In this document: positions 9,443-18,370 of the stretch, one piece after another
Layout: each line of letters begins with the position of its first letter
Position numbering within the stretch: position 1 is the first letter of the stretch
Source: an uncultured Prolixibacteraceae bacterium
GTDB taxonomy: Bacteria > Bacteroidota > Bacteroidia > Bacteroidales > Prolixibacteraceae
NCBI GenBank assembly: GCA_937915865.1
Contig: CALGIG010000063.1
Location: 62,001-126,000 of the forward strand
Direction of reading: 5' to 3'
DNA: 64,000 nt
The notes under the pieces: model-generated
What the model was told of the DNA's origin: nothing
Seen by the model: only the letters and a program-made list of their open reading frames with translations
Database searches by the model: none
Program-made: the position numbers and the translations under genes

Positions 9443-11062
9443 ATGAAAAAGATATTTAAATATATAAGTTTACCCATACTGGCACTTGGGTTGCTTTGGT
9501 CATGTCATGATATCGACGTGCCAATTACCACGCAGTTAACTCCGGATGTGTTCCCGTCCGATTCAGCGCAATTTGTTCAGGCGTCAGGAACCGCTTATGC
9601 CGCATTACGAGGAAATTATGCTCTGGATTATTGGTTTATGCAAACACTCAGTACCGACGAAGCCATCCTACCGGCACGCGGCGGAAACTGGTATGATAAT
9701 AAGAACTATTTAATGCTGCACTACCACACCTGGACGCCCGACCATCCATGGACTGCCAGCTGTTGGGGATGGTTATCGCGTGTTGTTGGAACTACCAATC
9801 AGGCTATATCCATTTTGGATCAAACCATGTCAACTGGTTCAAGTAAATTAAGAATGATGGCAGAACTTAAAATGGTTCGTGCTATTGCTTATTTTATGAA
9901 GATGGACCTCTACGGAAACATACCGCTGGATACAGTTTACGGTGATTTTACGCCGCACGAAAAACTGGACAGAGCGGTAGTTTTTAGTTACATCGAGAAA
10001 GAAATAAACCGTGCCCTTCCTTATTTGAATACAACAGTTGATAAAACAACTTATGGGCGTCCTACAAAATGGGCCGCTTACGCATTGTTGGCAAAAATGT
10101 ATGTAAACGCCGAATATTATACCGGAACTGCTCGCTGGAATGATTGTATCGCTGCTTGCGACCAGGTAATTAGTTCTGGAAAATTCAGTGTTGAGCCAGC
10201 TTCAACTTACCTTAAAATGTTTTATCCAGATAATGGTCCGCAGATGAAAGAATTCATTTTTGCGATTCCTTTTGATCCGCTTGCATCTGCATTGTCGGGA
10301 ACAAATGGTTATATGTACCGCGCCCGTTACGATGTGCCACGGTCTGAAAGGACAAAATTCAGTTTACCATTTACGCCAAGTGCTCCTGAAAGTACACTTC
10401 CCGAGTTCTATGCCTATTTCACAGCCGATAAAAACGATGTTCGAAACGGGCAATGGTTGACTGGCTTGCAATTTTTGAGCGATGGTGTTACTCCTGTAAC
10501 AGTTAAGACAACCAAGAAAGGTTATGACCAGTTCTATACCGGATCTGATGGAGGCACTTCCTATACCTACCAGGTTGAGCTGACTCCGAACATTGAATTG
10601 CGTCAGGATGCCAGTCTTTTCGATTGTGGAAACGACGAAATTGCCTGGAACATGGGTTATCGCAACATCAAGTTTTATCCTGATGCTACATCAACCAATC
10701 GTAACCAAAATAACGATATGCCTGTTTTCCGCTATTCTGATATTATTTTGATGAAAGCTGAAGCCATCTTGCGTGGAGGAAGCGCAACTCAGGGGCAAAC
10801 TGCTCTTTCTCTTGTGAATATGATCCGTAGCAACAGAACAACAACTACTGCCTGGACAAGTGTCTCACTTGGTGATTTGTATGGCGAAAGGTGCCGCGAG
10901 TTTGCCTATGAAACATGGCACAGAAACGATATGATCCGTTTCAATAAATACGAAGGAAGCTGGGGCTTTAAGACAAATGCCGATTCATATCGCCGTATTT
11001 TCCCAATTCCAACGGAGGCTATTGTTCTTGATCCATCGTTAACACAAAACACCGGGTATTAA
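9443..11062 (+). CDS. SusD/RagB-type surface glycan-binding lipoprotein
   Basis: The 539-residue protein begins with a lipoprotein signal (LALGLLWSC) and shows the SusD layout: SusD-like N-terminal helices (AELKMVRAIAYFMKMDLYGN) and a C-terminal RagB region (YETWHRNDMIRFNKYEGSWG, then the closing FPIPTEAIVLDP motif). It forms the lid over the SusC transporter encoded 122 bp upstream. A strong terminator follows it, so the SusCD pair can be expressed more highly than the downstream enzymes. Confidence 0.92.
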   Translation: MKKIFKYISLPILALGLLWSCHDIDVPITTQLTPDVFPSDSAQFVQASGTAYAALRGNYALDYWFMQTLSTDEAILPARGGNWYDNKNYLMLHYHTWTPDHPWTASCWGWLSRVVGTTNQAISILDQTMSTGSSKLRMMAELKMVRAIAYFMKMDLYGNIPLDTVYGDFTPHEKLDRAVVFSYIEKEINRALPYLNTTVDKTTYGRPTKWAAYALLAKMYVNAEYYTGTARWNDCIAACDQVISSGKFSVEPASTYLKMFYPDNGPQMKEFIFAIPFDPLASALSGTNGYMYRARYDVPRSERTKFSLPFTPSAPESTLPEFYAYFTADKNDVRNGQWLTGLQFLSDGVTPVTVKTTKKGYDQFYTGSDGGTSYTYQVELTPNIELRQDASLFDCGNDEIAWNMGYRNIKFYPDATSTNRNQNNDMPVFRYSDIILMKAEAILRGGSATQGQTALSLVNMIRSNRTTTTAWTSVSLGDLYGERCREFAYETWHRNDMIRFNKYEGSWGFKTNADSYRRIFPIPTEAIVLDPSLTQNTGY

Positions 11063-11089
11063 CATTCAGATTTAGTTTTTATATAAATG

Positions 11090-11121
11090 GGAGAAGAAGG
11101 TTTAAATCTTCTTCTCCTTTT
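11090..11121 (+). terminator. Rho-independent terminator after SusD
   Basis: GGAGAAGAAG pairs with CTTCTTCTCC around an 8-nt loop and is followed by TTTT. It separates susCD from the enzyme genes and probably allows partial read-through into the GH89 gene. Confidence 0.8.
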
Positions 11122-11143
11122 CGTTTAAAGAAATTGGCTCAAT

Positions 11144-13348
11144 ATGCTAAAGACATTTTTATTCTCTTTTTTATTTCTGGCTTTGTTGATTCAAAGTTTG
11201 GCGCAAGGCGTTGAACGAAGTATTGTTGACCGCATACTACCGGAATATTCTTCTTGTTTCAAGACAGAGATTCAGCCAACTGAAGGAGCCGACTGGTTTG
11301 AAGTTTCGTCAGTAGGCGATCAAATTCTCCTGAAAGGGAATAATGGCGTTTCAATTGGTTCGGCGTTGTATTATTACCTTACTGAATATGCTCATTGCCA
11401 GATAACCTGGAATGGTACTAACCTGAATCTTCCGGCTAAATTACCTGCAATTCCGCAGCCAGTAAGGAAAACAACTCCTTATGAATACCGGTATTACCTG
11501 AATTACTGCACATTCAATTACAGCATGAGCTGGTGGAACTGGAACCGCTGGGAAAAGGAAATCGACTGGATGGCTCTGCACGGCATAAACATGCCACTGG
11601 CCATCACCGGCGAGGAATACATTTGGGACGAAGTTTACCGCTCGTATGGATTTACCGACGCCGATCTGGATTCGTTTTTTAGCGGCCCGGCTTATTTCTC
11701 GTGGTTCTGGATGGGAAACCTCGATGGTTGGGGCGGTCCGCTACCCAAAAGCTGGAAAGAGAGTCACTGCGATTTGCAACTGAAAATCCTGAAACGCGAA
11801 CGTGAGTTAGGCATGAAACCCGTTTTGCCTGCCTTTACCGGCCATGTTCCGGCATCATTTAAAAAGTTTTTTCCAAATGCAAAGCTGAAGCAAACCAACT
11901 GGGGTAACGATTTTGGCGACACATATATTTTGGATGCCAATGATCCGCTGTTTGCTGAAATTGGCCGCAAGTTTCTGGAAATGCAGTCGAAAATTTACGG
12001 AACCAACCATTTATATTCGGCAGATACATTTAATGAAAATACGCCGCCTTCCGACGAACCGGCCTATTTATCGGCCTTGAGCAGCAAGGTTTTTGAGGGA
12101 ATGAAAGCTGCCGATCCTGATGCGGTTTGGGTGATGCAGGGATGGTTATTTTACAGTCACCGTGACTTTTGGAAAGCGCCCCAGATTAGGGGATTGCTAG
12201 ATGCCGTACCCAACGATAGGATGATTATTCTGGATTTGGCTGCCGAAATAGAACCGGTTTGGAAACGTACTGAGGCTTTTTATGGTAAGCAATGGATTTG
12301 GAACATGTTGCACAATTTTGGCGGAAATATTAGCTTGTTTGGTCGCGTCGAAACCGTGGCCACCCAACCGGCTGCCGCCTTGAGTGATCCGGCTTCAGGC
12401 AAACTGAAAGGCATTGGTTTGACGATGGAGGGCATTGAACAAAACCCGGTTTTGTATGAACTGATGACTGACAATACCTGGAGAAATACGCCTATCGAAT
12501 TAAACGAATGGCTTAAAAAATACATCCGGAACCGTTATGGCAACGAAAATGAAAAACTGGTAAAAGCCTGGGATATTCTGGTGAAAACGGTTTACAACGG
12601 ACAAACCATTCGCGATGGAGCCGAGTCCATTATCGTGTCACGTCCAACGTTTGAAGGTTTTCGTCGTTGGGCGCGCACCAAGCTGAATTACGAACCAGTG
12701 GATTTGCTTCCTGCCTGGAAATTATTTGTCGAAGCCATTCCTGATTTTCGAAAATCAGATGGATTTCAATACGATTTGGTTGACATTACTCGTCAGGTTT
12801 TGGCCAATTATGCCTTACCGCTTCAGCAAGAAATAGCCAAAGCTTACCGCGAAAATAATCGGGCAAAGTTTGATAAGCTGAGCGCTGAATTTATTGAACT
12901 GATTGGCGATATGGATTGTTTGCTGGCTACCCGTCAGGATTTTCTGTTGGGGATATGGGTTGCCGATGCCCGCAATTGCGGCACAACCGATGCCGAAAAA
13001 GCGCTATACGAGCGAAATGCCAAAGATTTGATTACCCTTTGGGGCGATGCAAACAACAGGCTTTTCGAGTATTCGAACCGGCAATGGAGTGGTTTATTGG
13101 CCGATTTTTATAAACCACGCTGGCAACAGTTTTTCTCCGATGTGAAAGCCAATTGGGGAAAATTTGATCAGGCCGCTTTCGACGAAAAAGTGAAACAATG
13201 GGAATGGAAATGGGTAATTTCGCGAAAAGATTATCCGGTGATAACCGCTGGCAATTCAACAAAAATTGCAGCCGAATTGTACAGGAAATACAATTCGCGT
13301 ATTATTCCGCTTACTAAAATAATGGCGCCAATTAAATACGATTACTGA
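11144..13348 (+). CDS. Alpha-N-acetylglucosaminidase, GH89 (NAGLU-like)
   Basis: The 734-residue exported enzyme (signal peptide to about residue 20, QSLAQG) matches GH89. It has an N-terminal small domain (about 24-100) and a TIM barrel with WWNWNRWEKEIDWMALHGIN near 130. The two motifs carrying catalytic acids are SADTFNENTPP (E298) and LTMEGIEQN (E429). They correspond to the glutamates used by human NAGLU and clostridial GH89, which remove terminal alpha-GlcNAc with retention. The length matches the family and no truncation is seen. It lies 1 bp before a HGSNAT-like gene, so the two are translationally linked. In this PUL it likely trims alpha-GlcNAc caps from imported or surface glycan. 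Confidence 0.92.
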   Translation: MLKTFLFSFLFLALLIQSLAQGVERSIVDRILPEYSSCFKTEIQPTEGADWFEVSSVGDQILLKGNNGVSIGSALYYYLTEYAHCQITWNGTNLNLPAKLPAIPQPVRKTTPYEYRYYLNYCTFNYSMSWWNWNRWEKEIDWMALHGINMPLAITGEEYIWDEVYRSYGFTDADLDSFFSGPAYFSWFWMGNLDGWGGPLPKSWKESHCDLQLKILKRERELGMKPVLPAFTGHVPASFKKFFPNAKLKQTNWGNDFGDTYILDANDPLFAEIGRKFLEMQSKIYGTNHLYSADTFNENTPPSDEPAYLSALSSKVFEGMKAADPDAVWVMQGWLFYSHRDFWKAPQIRGLLDAVPNDRMIILDLAAEIEPVWKRTEAFYGKQWIWNMLHNFGGNISLFGRVETVATQPAAALSDPASGKLKGIGLTMEGIEQNPVLYELMTDNTWRNTPIELNEWLKKYIRNRYGNENEKLVKAWDILVKTVYNGQTIRDGAESIIVSRPTFEGFRRWARTKLNYEPVDLLPAWKLFVEAIPDFRKSDGFQYDLVDITRQVLANYALPLQQEIAKAYRENNRAKFDKLSAEFIELIGDMDCLLATRQDFLLGIWVADARNCGTTDAEKALYERNAKDLITLWGDANNRLFEYSNRQWSGLLADFYKPRWQQFFSDVKANWGKFDQAAFDEKVKQWEWKWVISRKDYPVITAGNSTKIAAELYRKYNSRIIPLTKIMAPIKYDY

Positions 13349-13349
13349 T

Positions 13350-14492
13350 ATGGCACAGACAATTCAAACAAAGCCGGAGCGCTTTTTGTCACTCGATGTC
13401 TTTCGGGGATTGACCATTGCTCTGATGATCGTGGTGAATACGCCCGGAACAGGTGCGCAATTATATCCTTATCTGGTCCATGCCAAATGGTTTGGCTTTA
13501 CCTTGGCCGATTTGGTTTTTCCGTCGTTTCTGTTCGCTACAGGAACAGCCCTGAGTTTTTCCATGTTGCGAATGAAAAATGCACCCGCAGGCCAATTCTG
13601 GGGGAAAGTGATCAAACGCACCATCATCATTTTCCTTTTGGGCTACCTAATGTACTGGTTCCCGTTTTTTAAGCAGGGTGCCGATGGCGGATGGATGCTG
13701 AAACCTATATCAGAAACGCGGATTATGGGCGTTTTGCAACGCATCGCCTTGTGTTATTTCTTTGCATCGGTCATCTTTTATTACCTTTCCGAAAAAGTAG
13801 CTTTAATTATTTCAGGAGGCATTTTGCTCGGATATTGGAGTATTTTGTACCTGTTTGGACAACCCGGAGCCGAGCTTGAAATGGCGACCAATGCCGGTTC
13901 CAGGTTCGATTTGTGGGCATTAGGATTGGGCCACATCTACAAAAAAGACAGTATTACGTTCGATCCCGAAGGAATTTTAAGCACATTACCGGCTATTGTC
14001 AACGTAATTGGTGGTTATATAGCCGGAATTTTCATCCGCAAGAAAGGAAAGTCGTTCGAAGGGATAGCTAAACTTCTGATGGTTGGTTTTTTGTTGTTTG
14101 CCCTGGCCGAATGGTGGAACCTGATTTTCCCGATTTCCAAAAAATTATGGACCAGTCCGTTTGTGCTTTTAACTGTTGGGCTCGATCTGTCGATAATGGC
14201 TGTTTTGCTGTATGCTATCGAACTGAAACAAGTCAAGACTGGCGTGCGTTTCTTCGATATTTTCGGAAAGAACCCCTTGTTCATTTACCTGTTTTCTGAA
14301 TTGTTCTACGTTGTGCTTCGCCTGATTCCGGTTGGTTCGGGGAAGGACGTCTTTCAGTGGATCAGTGAACAAATTTTTCAGGTAATTTTCCCCGGCGCAT
14401 TGGGGGCATTGGCAACAGCAATTGCATTCATGCTGTTTTGCTGGTTGCTGGGCTGGTTGCTCGATAAAAAGAAGATGTATATCAAAATTTGA
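13350..14492 (+). CDS. HGSNAT-like membrane acetyltransferase (DUF5009 family)
   Basis: The 380-residue polytopic protein has about ten hydrophobic helices. Its N-terminus carries SLDVFRGLTIALMIVVN and then VHAKWFGFTLADLVFPSF, which match the heparan-alpha-glucosaminide N-acetyltransferase family. H44 aligns with the active-site histidine of that family. Human HGSNAT uses acetyl-CoA to acetylate terminal glucosamine of heparan sulfate across the lysosomal membrane. The bacterial acceptor is unknown; a glucosamine-bearing sugar from this PUL is plausible. It starts 1 bp after the GH89 stop and overlaps the frame of the next gene's upstream TTG, so it is part of the operon. Confidence 0.85.
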   Translation: MAQTIQTKPERFLSLDVFRGLTIALMIVVNTPGTGAQLYPYLVHAKWFGFTLADLVFPSFLFATGTALSFSMLRMKNAPAGQFWGKVIKRTIIIFLLGYLMYWFPFFKQGADGGWMLKPISETRIMGVLQRIALCYFFASVIFYYLSEKVALIISGGILLGYWSILYLFGQPGAELEMATNAGSRFDLWALGLGHIYKKDSITFDPEGILSTLPAIVNVIGGYIAGIFIRKKGKSFEGIAKLLMVGFLLFALAEWWNLIFPISKKLWTSPFVLLTVGLDLSIMAVLLYAIELKQVKTGVRFFDIFGKNPLFIYLFSELFYVVLRLIPVGSGKDVFQWISEQIFQVIFPGALGALATAIAFMLFCWLLGWLLDKKKMYIKI

Positions 14493-14512
14493 AAATTTCA
14501 ACACCTAATAAA

Positions 14513-16042
14513 ATGAATTTTAAGCAAATACGAAAAGCAATATTGCTGGCACTTTTTATAGTTCCGGTTTTGGTCTTTGCCCAGAAAAGGACAATAAACA
14601 TTGTTGATTTGGGTGCTAAAGGCGATGGTGTAACCGACAATACTTCGGTTATACAGAAAGCCATTGATGAAGCTTCAGCCAGCGGCAATGGAAAAGTTGT
14701 AGTTCCCGCAGGTACATTTCTTACCGGAGTAATTCACATTAAATCGAATGTGGAAATTAACCTGGCTGAAAATGCAGTCTGGCTGGGAAGCGCCAAACGA
14801 ATTGATTACGGCCCCAAAGATGCCTCTCCCCTGATTGTGGCAAAAGAACAGCACAATTTTTCTATCACCGGAAAGGGAACCATCGACGGCAACGGGAAAG
14901 AGTTGATAAAAGATTTGAATGCGATGCTGAAAGCCGGAACCCTGGAAGACAGAGAGTGGCAAACTTATAATCCATGGCACCAGATGCGACCTGAAGAGCG
15001 CAACCGGCCCAAAATAATCTTGTTTCAGAATTGCGATTCGATTCGGGTGACCGGTATCACCATTCAAAACGGACTGATGTGGGTTCAGGATTACCGCAGT
15101 TGCACCAACGTCATCATCGATGGCATTAAAGTTCGTAGTACAACTTTCCTGAATAACGACGGCATTGACATTACCGACAGTAAAAATGTTCGCATCACCA
15201 ATTGCGATGTGGATGCCTGTGACGATGGAATTTGCCTGAAATCGTCGCTTCGAAACGAAGGTTGCGAAAACGTTTATGTGGCTAATTGTAAAGTTCGTTC
15301 CAGCGCCAGCGCCCTGAAACTGGGAACTGCCTCCTGGGGAGGATTCCGTAATATAACTATCCGCGATATTTATGTGTACGATACCTACCGCTCTGCTATT
15401 GCCATTGAGTCGGTTGATGGCGGGCTTCTGGAAGATGTAAATGTGGAGAACATTACTGCAAAGAACACAGGTAACGGCATTTTTATACGATTGGGGCACC
15501 GGAATAAAGATGAGATTTATAGCCAATTGCTGCGTGTACACATTGCCAATGTAAAGGTTGAAATACCCTCAGAGAAACCCGACAAAGGTTATCCTGAAGA
15601 AGGACCAATTGTAAGGTTTCCGCACAATGTTTTTCCGGCCTCGGTTTCCGGAATACCCGGGCATCCGGTTGAAAACGTAACTATCGAAAATGTTGAAATG
15701 ATTTATACCGGTGGTGGCGACGAAAATATTGCTCATTTGTCAGTAGAATCAATGGCCAAAATTCCGGAGCAGGTTGCAGAATATCCTGAATTTTCCATGT
15801 TTGGAGAATTGCCGGTTTGGGGATTTTATGCCCGTCACGTTGTCGGCCTGAATTTGAAAAATATCACCATAAAAGCGAAAAACAAGGATTATCGTCCGGC
15901 GGTTGCTTTTGACGATGTTTCAGGATTGAAAACTTCAAATGTAAAGATCGTTGAACCGGCTAAAAAACAACAGGTTATTCTCCGAAATATATCGGGCGAA
16001 TCGACTGATTTTGGTAATGAGTTGGTGAAAAGGGTAGAGTAG
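14513..16042 (+). CDS. GH28-type exported glycoside hydrolase (polygalacturonase-like)
   Basis: I use the ATG at 14513, which gives a signal peptide (ALFIVPVLVFAQ) and a 509-residue protein; an upstream TTG at 14489 is less likely. The sequence opens with IVDLGAKGDGVTDNT, typical of pectate-lyase-fold proteins, and continues with right-handed beta-helix repeats. GH28 acid motifs are visible: NNDGID (about 214-219) and CDDGI (about 237-241). The classical GHG histidine motif is replaced by GTASWGG, as in divergent exo-acting or non-pectin members. It ends the PUL-1 operon. The substrate could be a galacturonide or another uronide in the same glycan; I cannot tell which. Confidence 0.85.
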   Translation: MNFKQIRKAILLALFIVPVLVFAQKRTINIVDLGAKGDGVTDNTSVIQKAIDEASASGNGKVVVPAGTFLTGVIHIKSNVEINLAENAVWLGSAKRIDYGPKDASPLIVAKEQHNFSITGKGTIDGNGKELIKDLNAMLKAGTLEDREWQTYNPWHQMRPEERNRPKIILFQNCDSIRVTGITIQNGLMWVQDYRSCTNVIIDGIKVRSTTFLNNDGIDITDSKNVRITNCDVDACDDGICLKSSLRNEGCENVYVANCKVRSSASALKLGTASWGGFRNITIRDIYVYDTYRSAIAIESVDGGLLEDVNVENITAKNTGNGIFIRLGHRNKDEIYSQLLRVHIANVKVEIPSEKPDKGYPEEGPIVRFPHNVFPASVSGIPGHPVENVTIENVEMIYTGGGDENIAHLSVESMAKIPEQVAEYPEFSMFGELPVWGFYARHVVGLNLKNITIKAKNKDYRPAVAFDDVSGLKTSNVKIVEPAKKQQVILRNISGESTDFGNELVKRVE

Positions 16043-16070
16043 AACTTAATGGCTTATTTTTCAGAAAAAC

Positions 16071-16236
16071 TAAGAAACTGTTTATTTTTTATTTTACCGT
16101 TCCGTTAGGAACAAAATGTGGGTAGGGAAAGAATGATTTTAGATTATCTCTTGTCCCGTACGGGACAAAATGAAACGATAAATGGTCATTTTTCTACCCA
16201 TATATTTTCCCTCCGGAAAATTTAAACAGTTTCTTA
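16071..16236. repeat. 166-bp multi-hairpin palindromic element A
   Basis: A perfect 14-bp terminal inverted repeat (TAAGAAACTGTTTA at 16071, TAAACAGTTTCTTA at 16223) encloses three internal hairpins. These are GTTCC-GTTA-GGAAC (16099-16112), GTCCCGTACGGGAC (16153-16166, itself enclosed by TGGGTAG/CTACCCA at 16119 and 16194), and ATTTTCC-CTCC-GGAAAAT (16204-16221). This resembles a MITE- or REP-type mobile palindrome. It sits between convergent genes and abuts element B. Confidence 0.7.
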
Positions 16237-16240
16237 AAAT

Positions 16241-16413
16241 CTGTTTAAAATTTTTTATTGAAGAATTTTAACCTTAATTCTATCTTTTTTGACTCACCCC
16301 AAGTCCGATAAATCGGACTTTTCCCCTTCTACGTGTAGAGAGGGGAAAAGTCCCGTTTAAAACGGGACGACAGGGTGAGTATTGAGTTTTAAATTAAATT
16401 TCAACAGACTCTA
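16241..16413. repeat. 173-bp branched palindromic element B, copy 1
   Basis: This 173-bp sequence recurs with high identity at 42519-42692. Ends are CTGTTTAAA-type imperfect inverted repeats. Internally an outer stem (GACTCACCC at 16291, GGGTGAGT at 16373) encloses three hairpins: AGTCCGATAAATCGGACT (16302-16319), CCCCTTCTACGTGTAGAGAGGGG (split over 16323-16345), and GTCCCGTTTAAAACGGGAC (16350-16368). Its right end overlaps the 3' end of the response-regulator gene. Confidence 0.8.
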
Positions 16414-17159
16414 ATCATATTTTTTAAACTTTCGCTTACAAAGTCTTTCCGGCGTCGTGAAATAAGGATTGAGTCGCCGTTGGAAAGAATTAGTGTGCCT
16501 CCATCGTTTTTTGAGATAGAGGTAACATGATTCATGTTTACCAGATGGCTTTTATGCACTCTGATAAATCCATGATCGGCAAGCAACTCCTCGAACTCGA
16601 CCAGCGATTTGGCGACAAGCAAAGGTTTTTTCCCTGTGAAATACAAATGCGTGTAATTGCTTTCGCCCTGGCAACGGATGATGGTTTTCACTTCCATAAA
16701 CTCGATCCGGTCTGAAACCGGAACGCCAATTCGTGCATTGGCCGGGTGAATTGTATTTTGGTAAAGCTGCCTGATCCGTTCGTTTTCGGTTTGCTGGTTA
16801 ATGTGGGCACAAACTTTTTCGACTGCAGCAATCAGTTCGTTTAAGTTGATGGGTTTCAGAATGTAATCGCTGGCCGAAAACCGGATGGCTTTAATGGCGT
16901 AATTATCGTAAGCTGTTACAAAAATCACCTCGAAAGGAAAGGTTTTGAAATATTCCAGCAGCTTAAACCCATTCCCTCCAGGCATTTCAATATCGAGAAA
17001 AACAATGCGGGGCTGAAATTCGGCGATTTTAAGAATCGCTTCTTCAACCGATGCTGCTTCGGCCACAATTTTTAGTTGCGGGCAATATTGCCTGATTAAA
17101 CCGGCAAGGTTTTCGCGTCCGTTCTTTTCGTCGTCGATAATGAGGGCGGGGTAAGGCAT
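16401..17159 (-). CDS. LytTR-family response regulator
   Basis: The 252-residue protein has a receiver domain (about 4-120) with the acidic pair DD9-10, phospho-acceptor D56 in VFLDIEMPGG and the conserved Lys in SDYILKP. A LytTR DNA-binding domain follows (about 150-245, HKSHLVNMNHV). Such regulators pair with LytS-type membrane kinases. No kinase is adjacent; the only one in the window is at 25136-28189. It is the last gene of a tight minus-strand run, 4 bp after the cyclotransferase gene. The final codons (RVC and stop) lie inside repeat element B, so the native C-terminus may have been altered. Confidence 0.9.
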   Translation of the reverse strand: MPYPALIIDDEKNGRENLAGLIRQYCPQLKIVAEAASVEEAILKIAEFQPRIVFLDIEMPGGNGFKLLEYFKTFPFEVIFVTAYDNYAIKAIRFSASDYILKPINLNELIAAVEKVCAHINQQTENERIRQLYQNTIHPANARIGVPVSDRIEFMEVKTIIRCQGESNYTHLYFTGKKPLLVAKSLVEFEELLADHGFIRVHKSHLVNMNHVTSISKNDGGTLILSNGDSILISRRRKDFVSESLKNMIRVC

Positions 17160-17163
17160 ACAA

Positions 17164-17973
17164 TTATAGATTAAATTTTATCTCGTATATTTTAGGCCAG
17201 AGTTTGCCGGTTACATAAACTTTGTTGTTTGCCTGGTCGAAAGCTATTCCATTCATTTCCTGAGAACCGGGATATATATTTTTTGCTTCGCTGGCAAGTG
17301 CGGTTAAATCGAGTAAACCCACGATATTCCCGTCCTCAGGATTTATTTTCACAATTGTATTTGTCATCCAAATGTTGGCATAAATGTACCCGTTGATAAA
17401 TTCGATCTCGTTGAGTTTATCTTTTACATAGCCGTTTTCATGAACTGAAATGGTTTTGGTCGCCTGTAATGTGTTTGGATCGAGGTAGGTAAGTTTATGA
17501 GTTCCGTCCGACATGATTAAATGGGTTCCATCGGTGGTCATTCCCCATCCCTCATCGCCAGGGAAGGTAAATTCGCCCAGTTTTTTTAAAGAACCGGCAT
17601 CATAAATAAACCCAACTTTGTTTTTATAAGTTAGTTGATACACCTTCCCATTCAGAAACGAAATGCCTTCGCCAAAATATTTCTGTTTATCCAGTTCTAC
17701 TTTTTTTTCAATTTTTCCGGTTTTCAGATCAACTTCACCAAATAACGACCTTGTTTGTGGAAAATCTCGTGTAGCGCCGGTGCTCTCGTAGAGTTTGCCA
17801 TTATATACCAGAAATCCTTCGGTAAAGGCGGTGGTATCATGTGTAAATGAGTTCACCATGTAGTAATCGATGGCGGGTATTAGGTGTTGTGTTGTGTTTT
17901 GCGATTTCTCTTGCTTGCCGGTGCAGGCAAACAAAAGAAAAACCAATGAAAAAAATGGAATAAGTTTGCTCAT
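17164..17973 (-). CDS. Glutaminyl-peptide cyclotransferase-like lipoprotein
   Basis: From the ATG ending at 17973 the 269-residue protein begins MSKLIPFFSLVFLLFAC, a lipoprotein signal with Cys after residue 16. The rest is a five-bladed propeller of the plant/bacterial glutamine cyclotransferase type (PF05096-like), with FTEGFLVYNGKLYESTG, GEGISFLNGKVYQLTYKN, GWGMTTDGTHLIMSDGT and the closing NGIAFDQANNKVYVTGKLWP. The enzyme converts N-terminal Gln to pyroglutamate on peptides. In the periplasm it would act on exported proteins that begin with Gln after signal cleavage. It sits between a DsrE-like gene and a response regulator in one transcription unit. Confidence 0.85.
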   Translation of the reverse strand: MSKLIPFFSLVFLLFACTGKQEKSQNTTQHLIPAIDYYMVNSFTHDTTAFTEGFLVYNGKLYESTGATRDFPQTRSLFGEVDLKTGKIEKKVELDKQKYFGEGISFLNGKVYQLTYKNKVGFIYDAGSLKKLGEFTFPGDEGWGMTTDGTHLIMSDGTHKLTYLDPNTLQATKTISVHENGYVKDKLNEIEFINGYIYANIWMTNTIVKINPEDGNIVGLLDLTALASEAKNIYPGSQEMNGIAFDQANNKVYVTGKLWPKIYEIKFNL

Positions 17974-17981
17974 ATAGGTCA

Positions 17982-18317
17982 TTAAATCGTAATCAGCCGT
18001 TCGCCTTGTTTTAAAAGTTCGGTAAGCGGTAGTCCCATATATTTTACAGTTACGCCAAGCTTTTCCAGAATTTCGGTCGCATCAAAATTATCTGCACAAT
18101 CTTTACAGGCTTCAACTGTTTTCCCAGCCTTAACCATTTCCAATACTTCGGTTTGAACCTGTGTATCGTTCTTTATCAGTTTAACCGACGCACCCCAAAT
18201 AATTACCCTCACATCCTGCCACCAGTTCTTTATTTTTGAATTCAGGGCGTACATGGCAAGCATGTTAAAAATTGTGTCTTTGTTGTCGGTCGTCCACAAA
18301 ATATTGAGCTTTTCCAT
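17982..18317 (-). CDS. DsrE-family protein
   Basis: I set the start at the ATG ending at 18317, which gives 111 residues (MEKLNILWTTDNKDTIFNML); a longer frame from 18356 adds an unlikely N-terminus. The fold signature is DsrE/DsrF-like: LNILWTTDN at the N-terminus, DVRVIIWGASVKLI in the middle, and ACKDCADNFDATEILEKLGV with a potentially active Cys pair (CKDC). Family members take part in sulfur relay or are uncharacterised cytosolic proteins. It abuts the start of the cyclotransferase gene, so the two are co-transcribed. Confidence 0.75.
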   Translation of the reverse strand: MEKLNILWTTDNKDTIFNMLAMYALNSKIKNWWQDVRVIIWGASVKLIKNDTQVQTEVLEMVKAGKTVEACKDCADNFDATEILEKLGVTVKYMGLPLTELLKQGERLITI

Positions 18318-18370
18318 AGTTTTATTTTTATTCAGATTTGATACCAAACATAGCAAATCCTATGGCTTTA

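Noticed and set aside
14675..15541. 288-codon open frame on the minus strand inside the GH28 gene
   Set aside because: It is a shadow of the beta-helix coding frame: no domain, no signal, and its composition follows the plus-strand codons.
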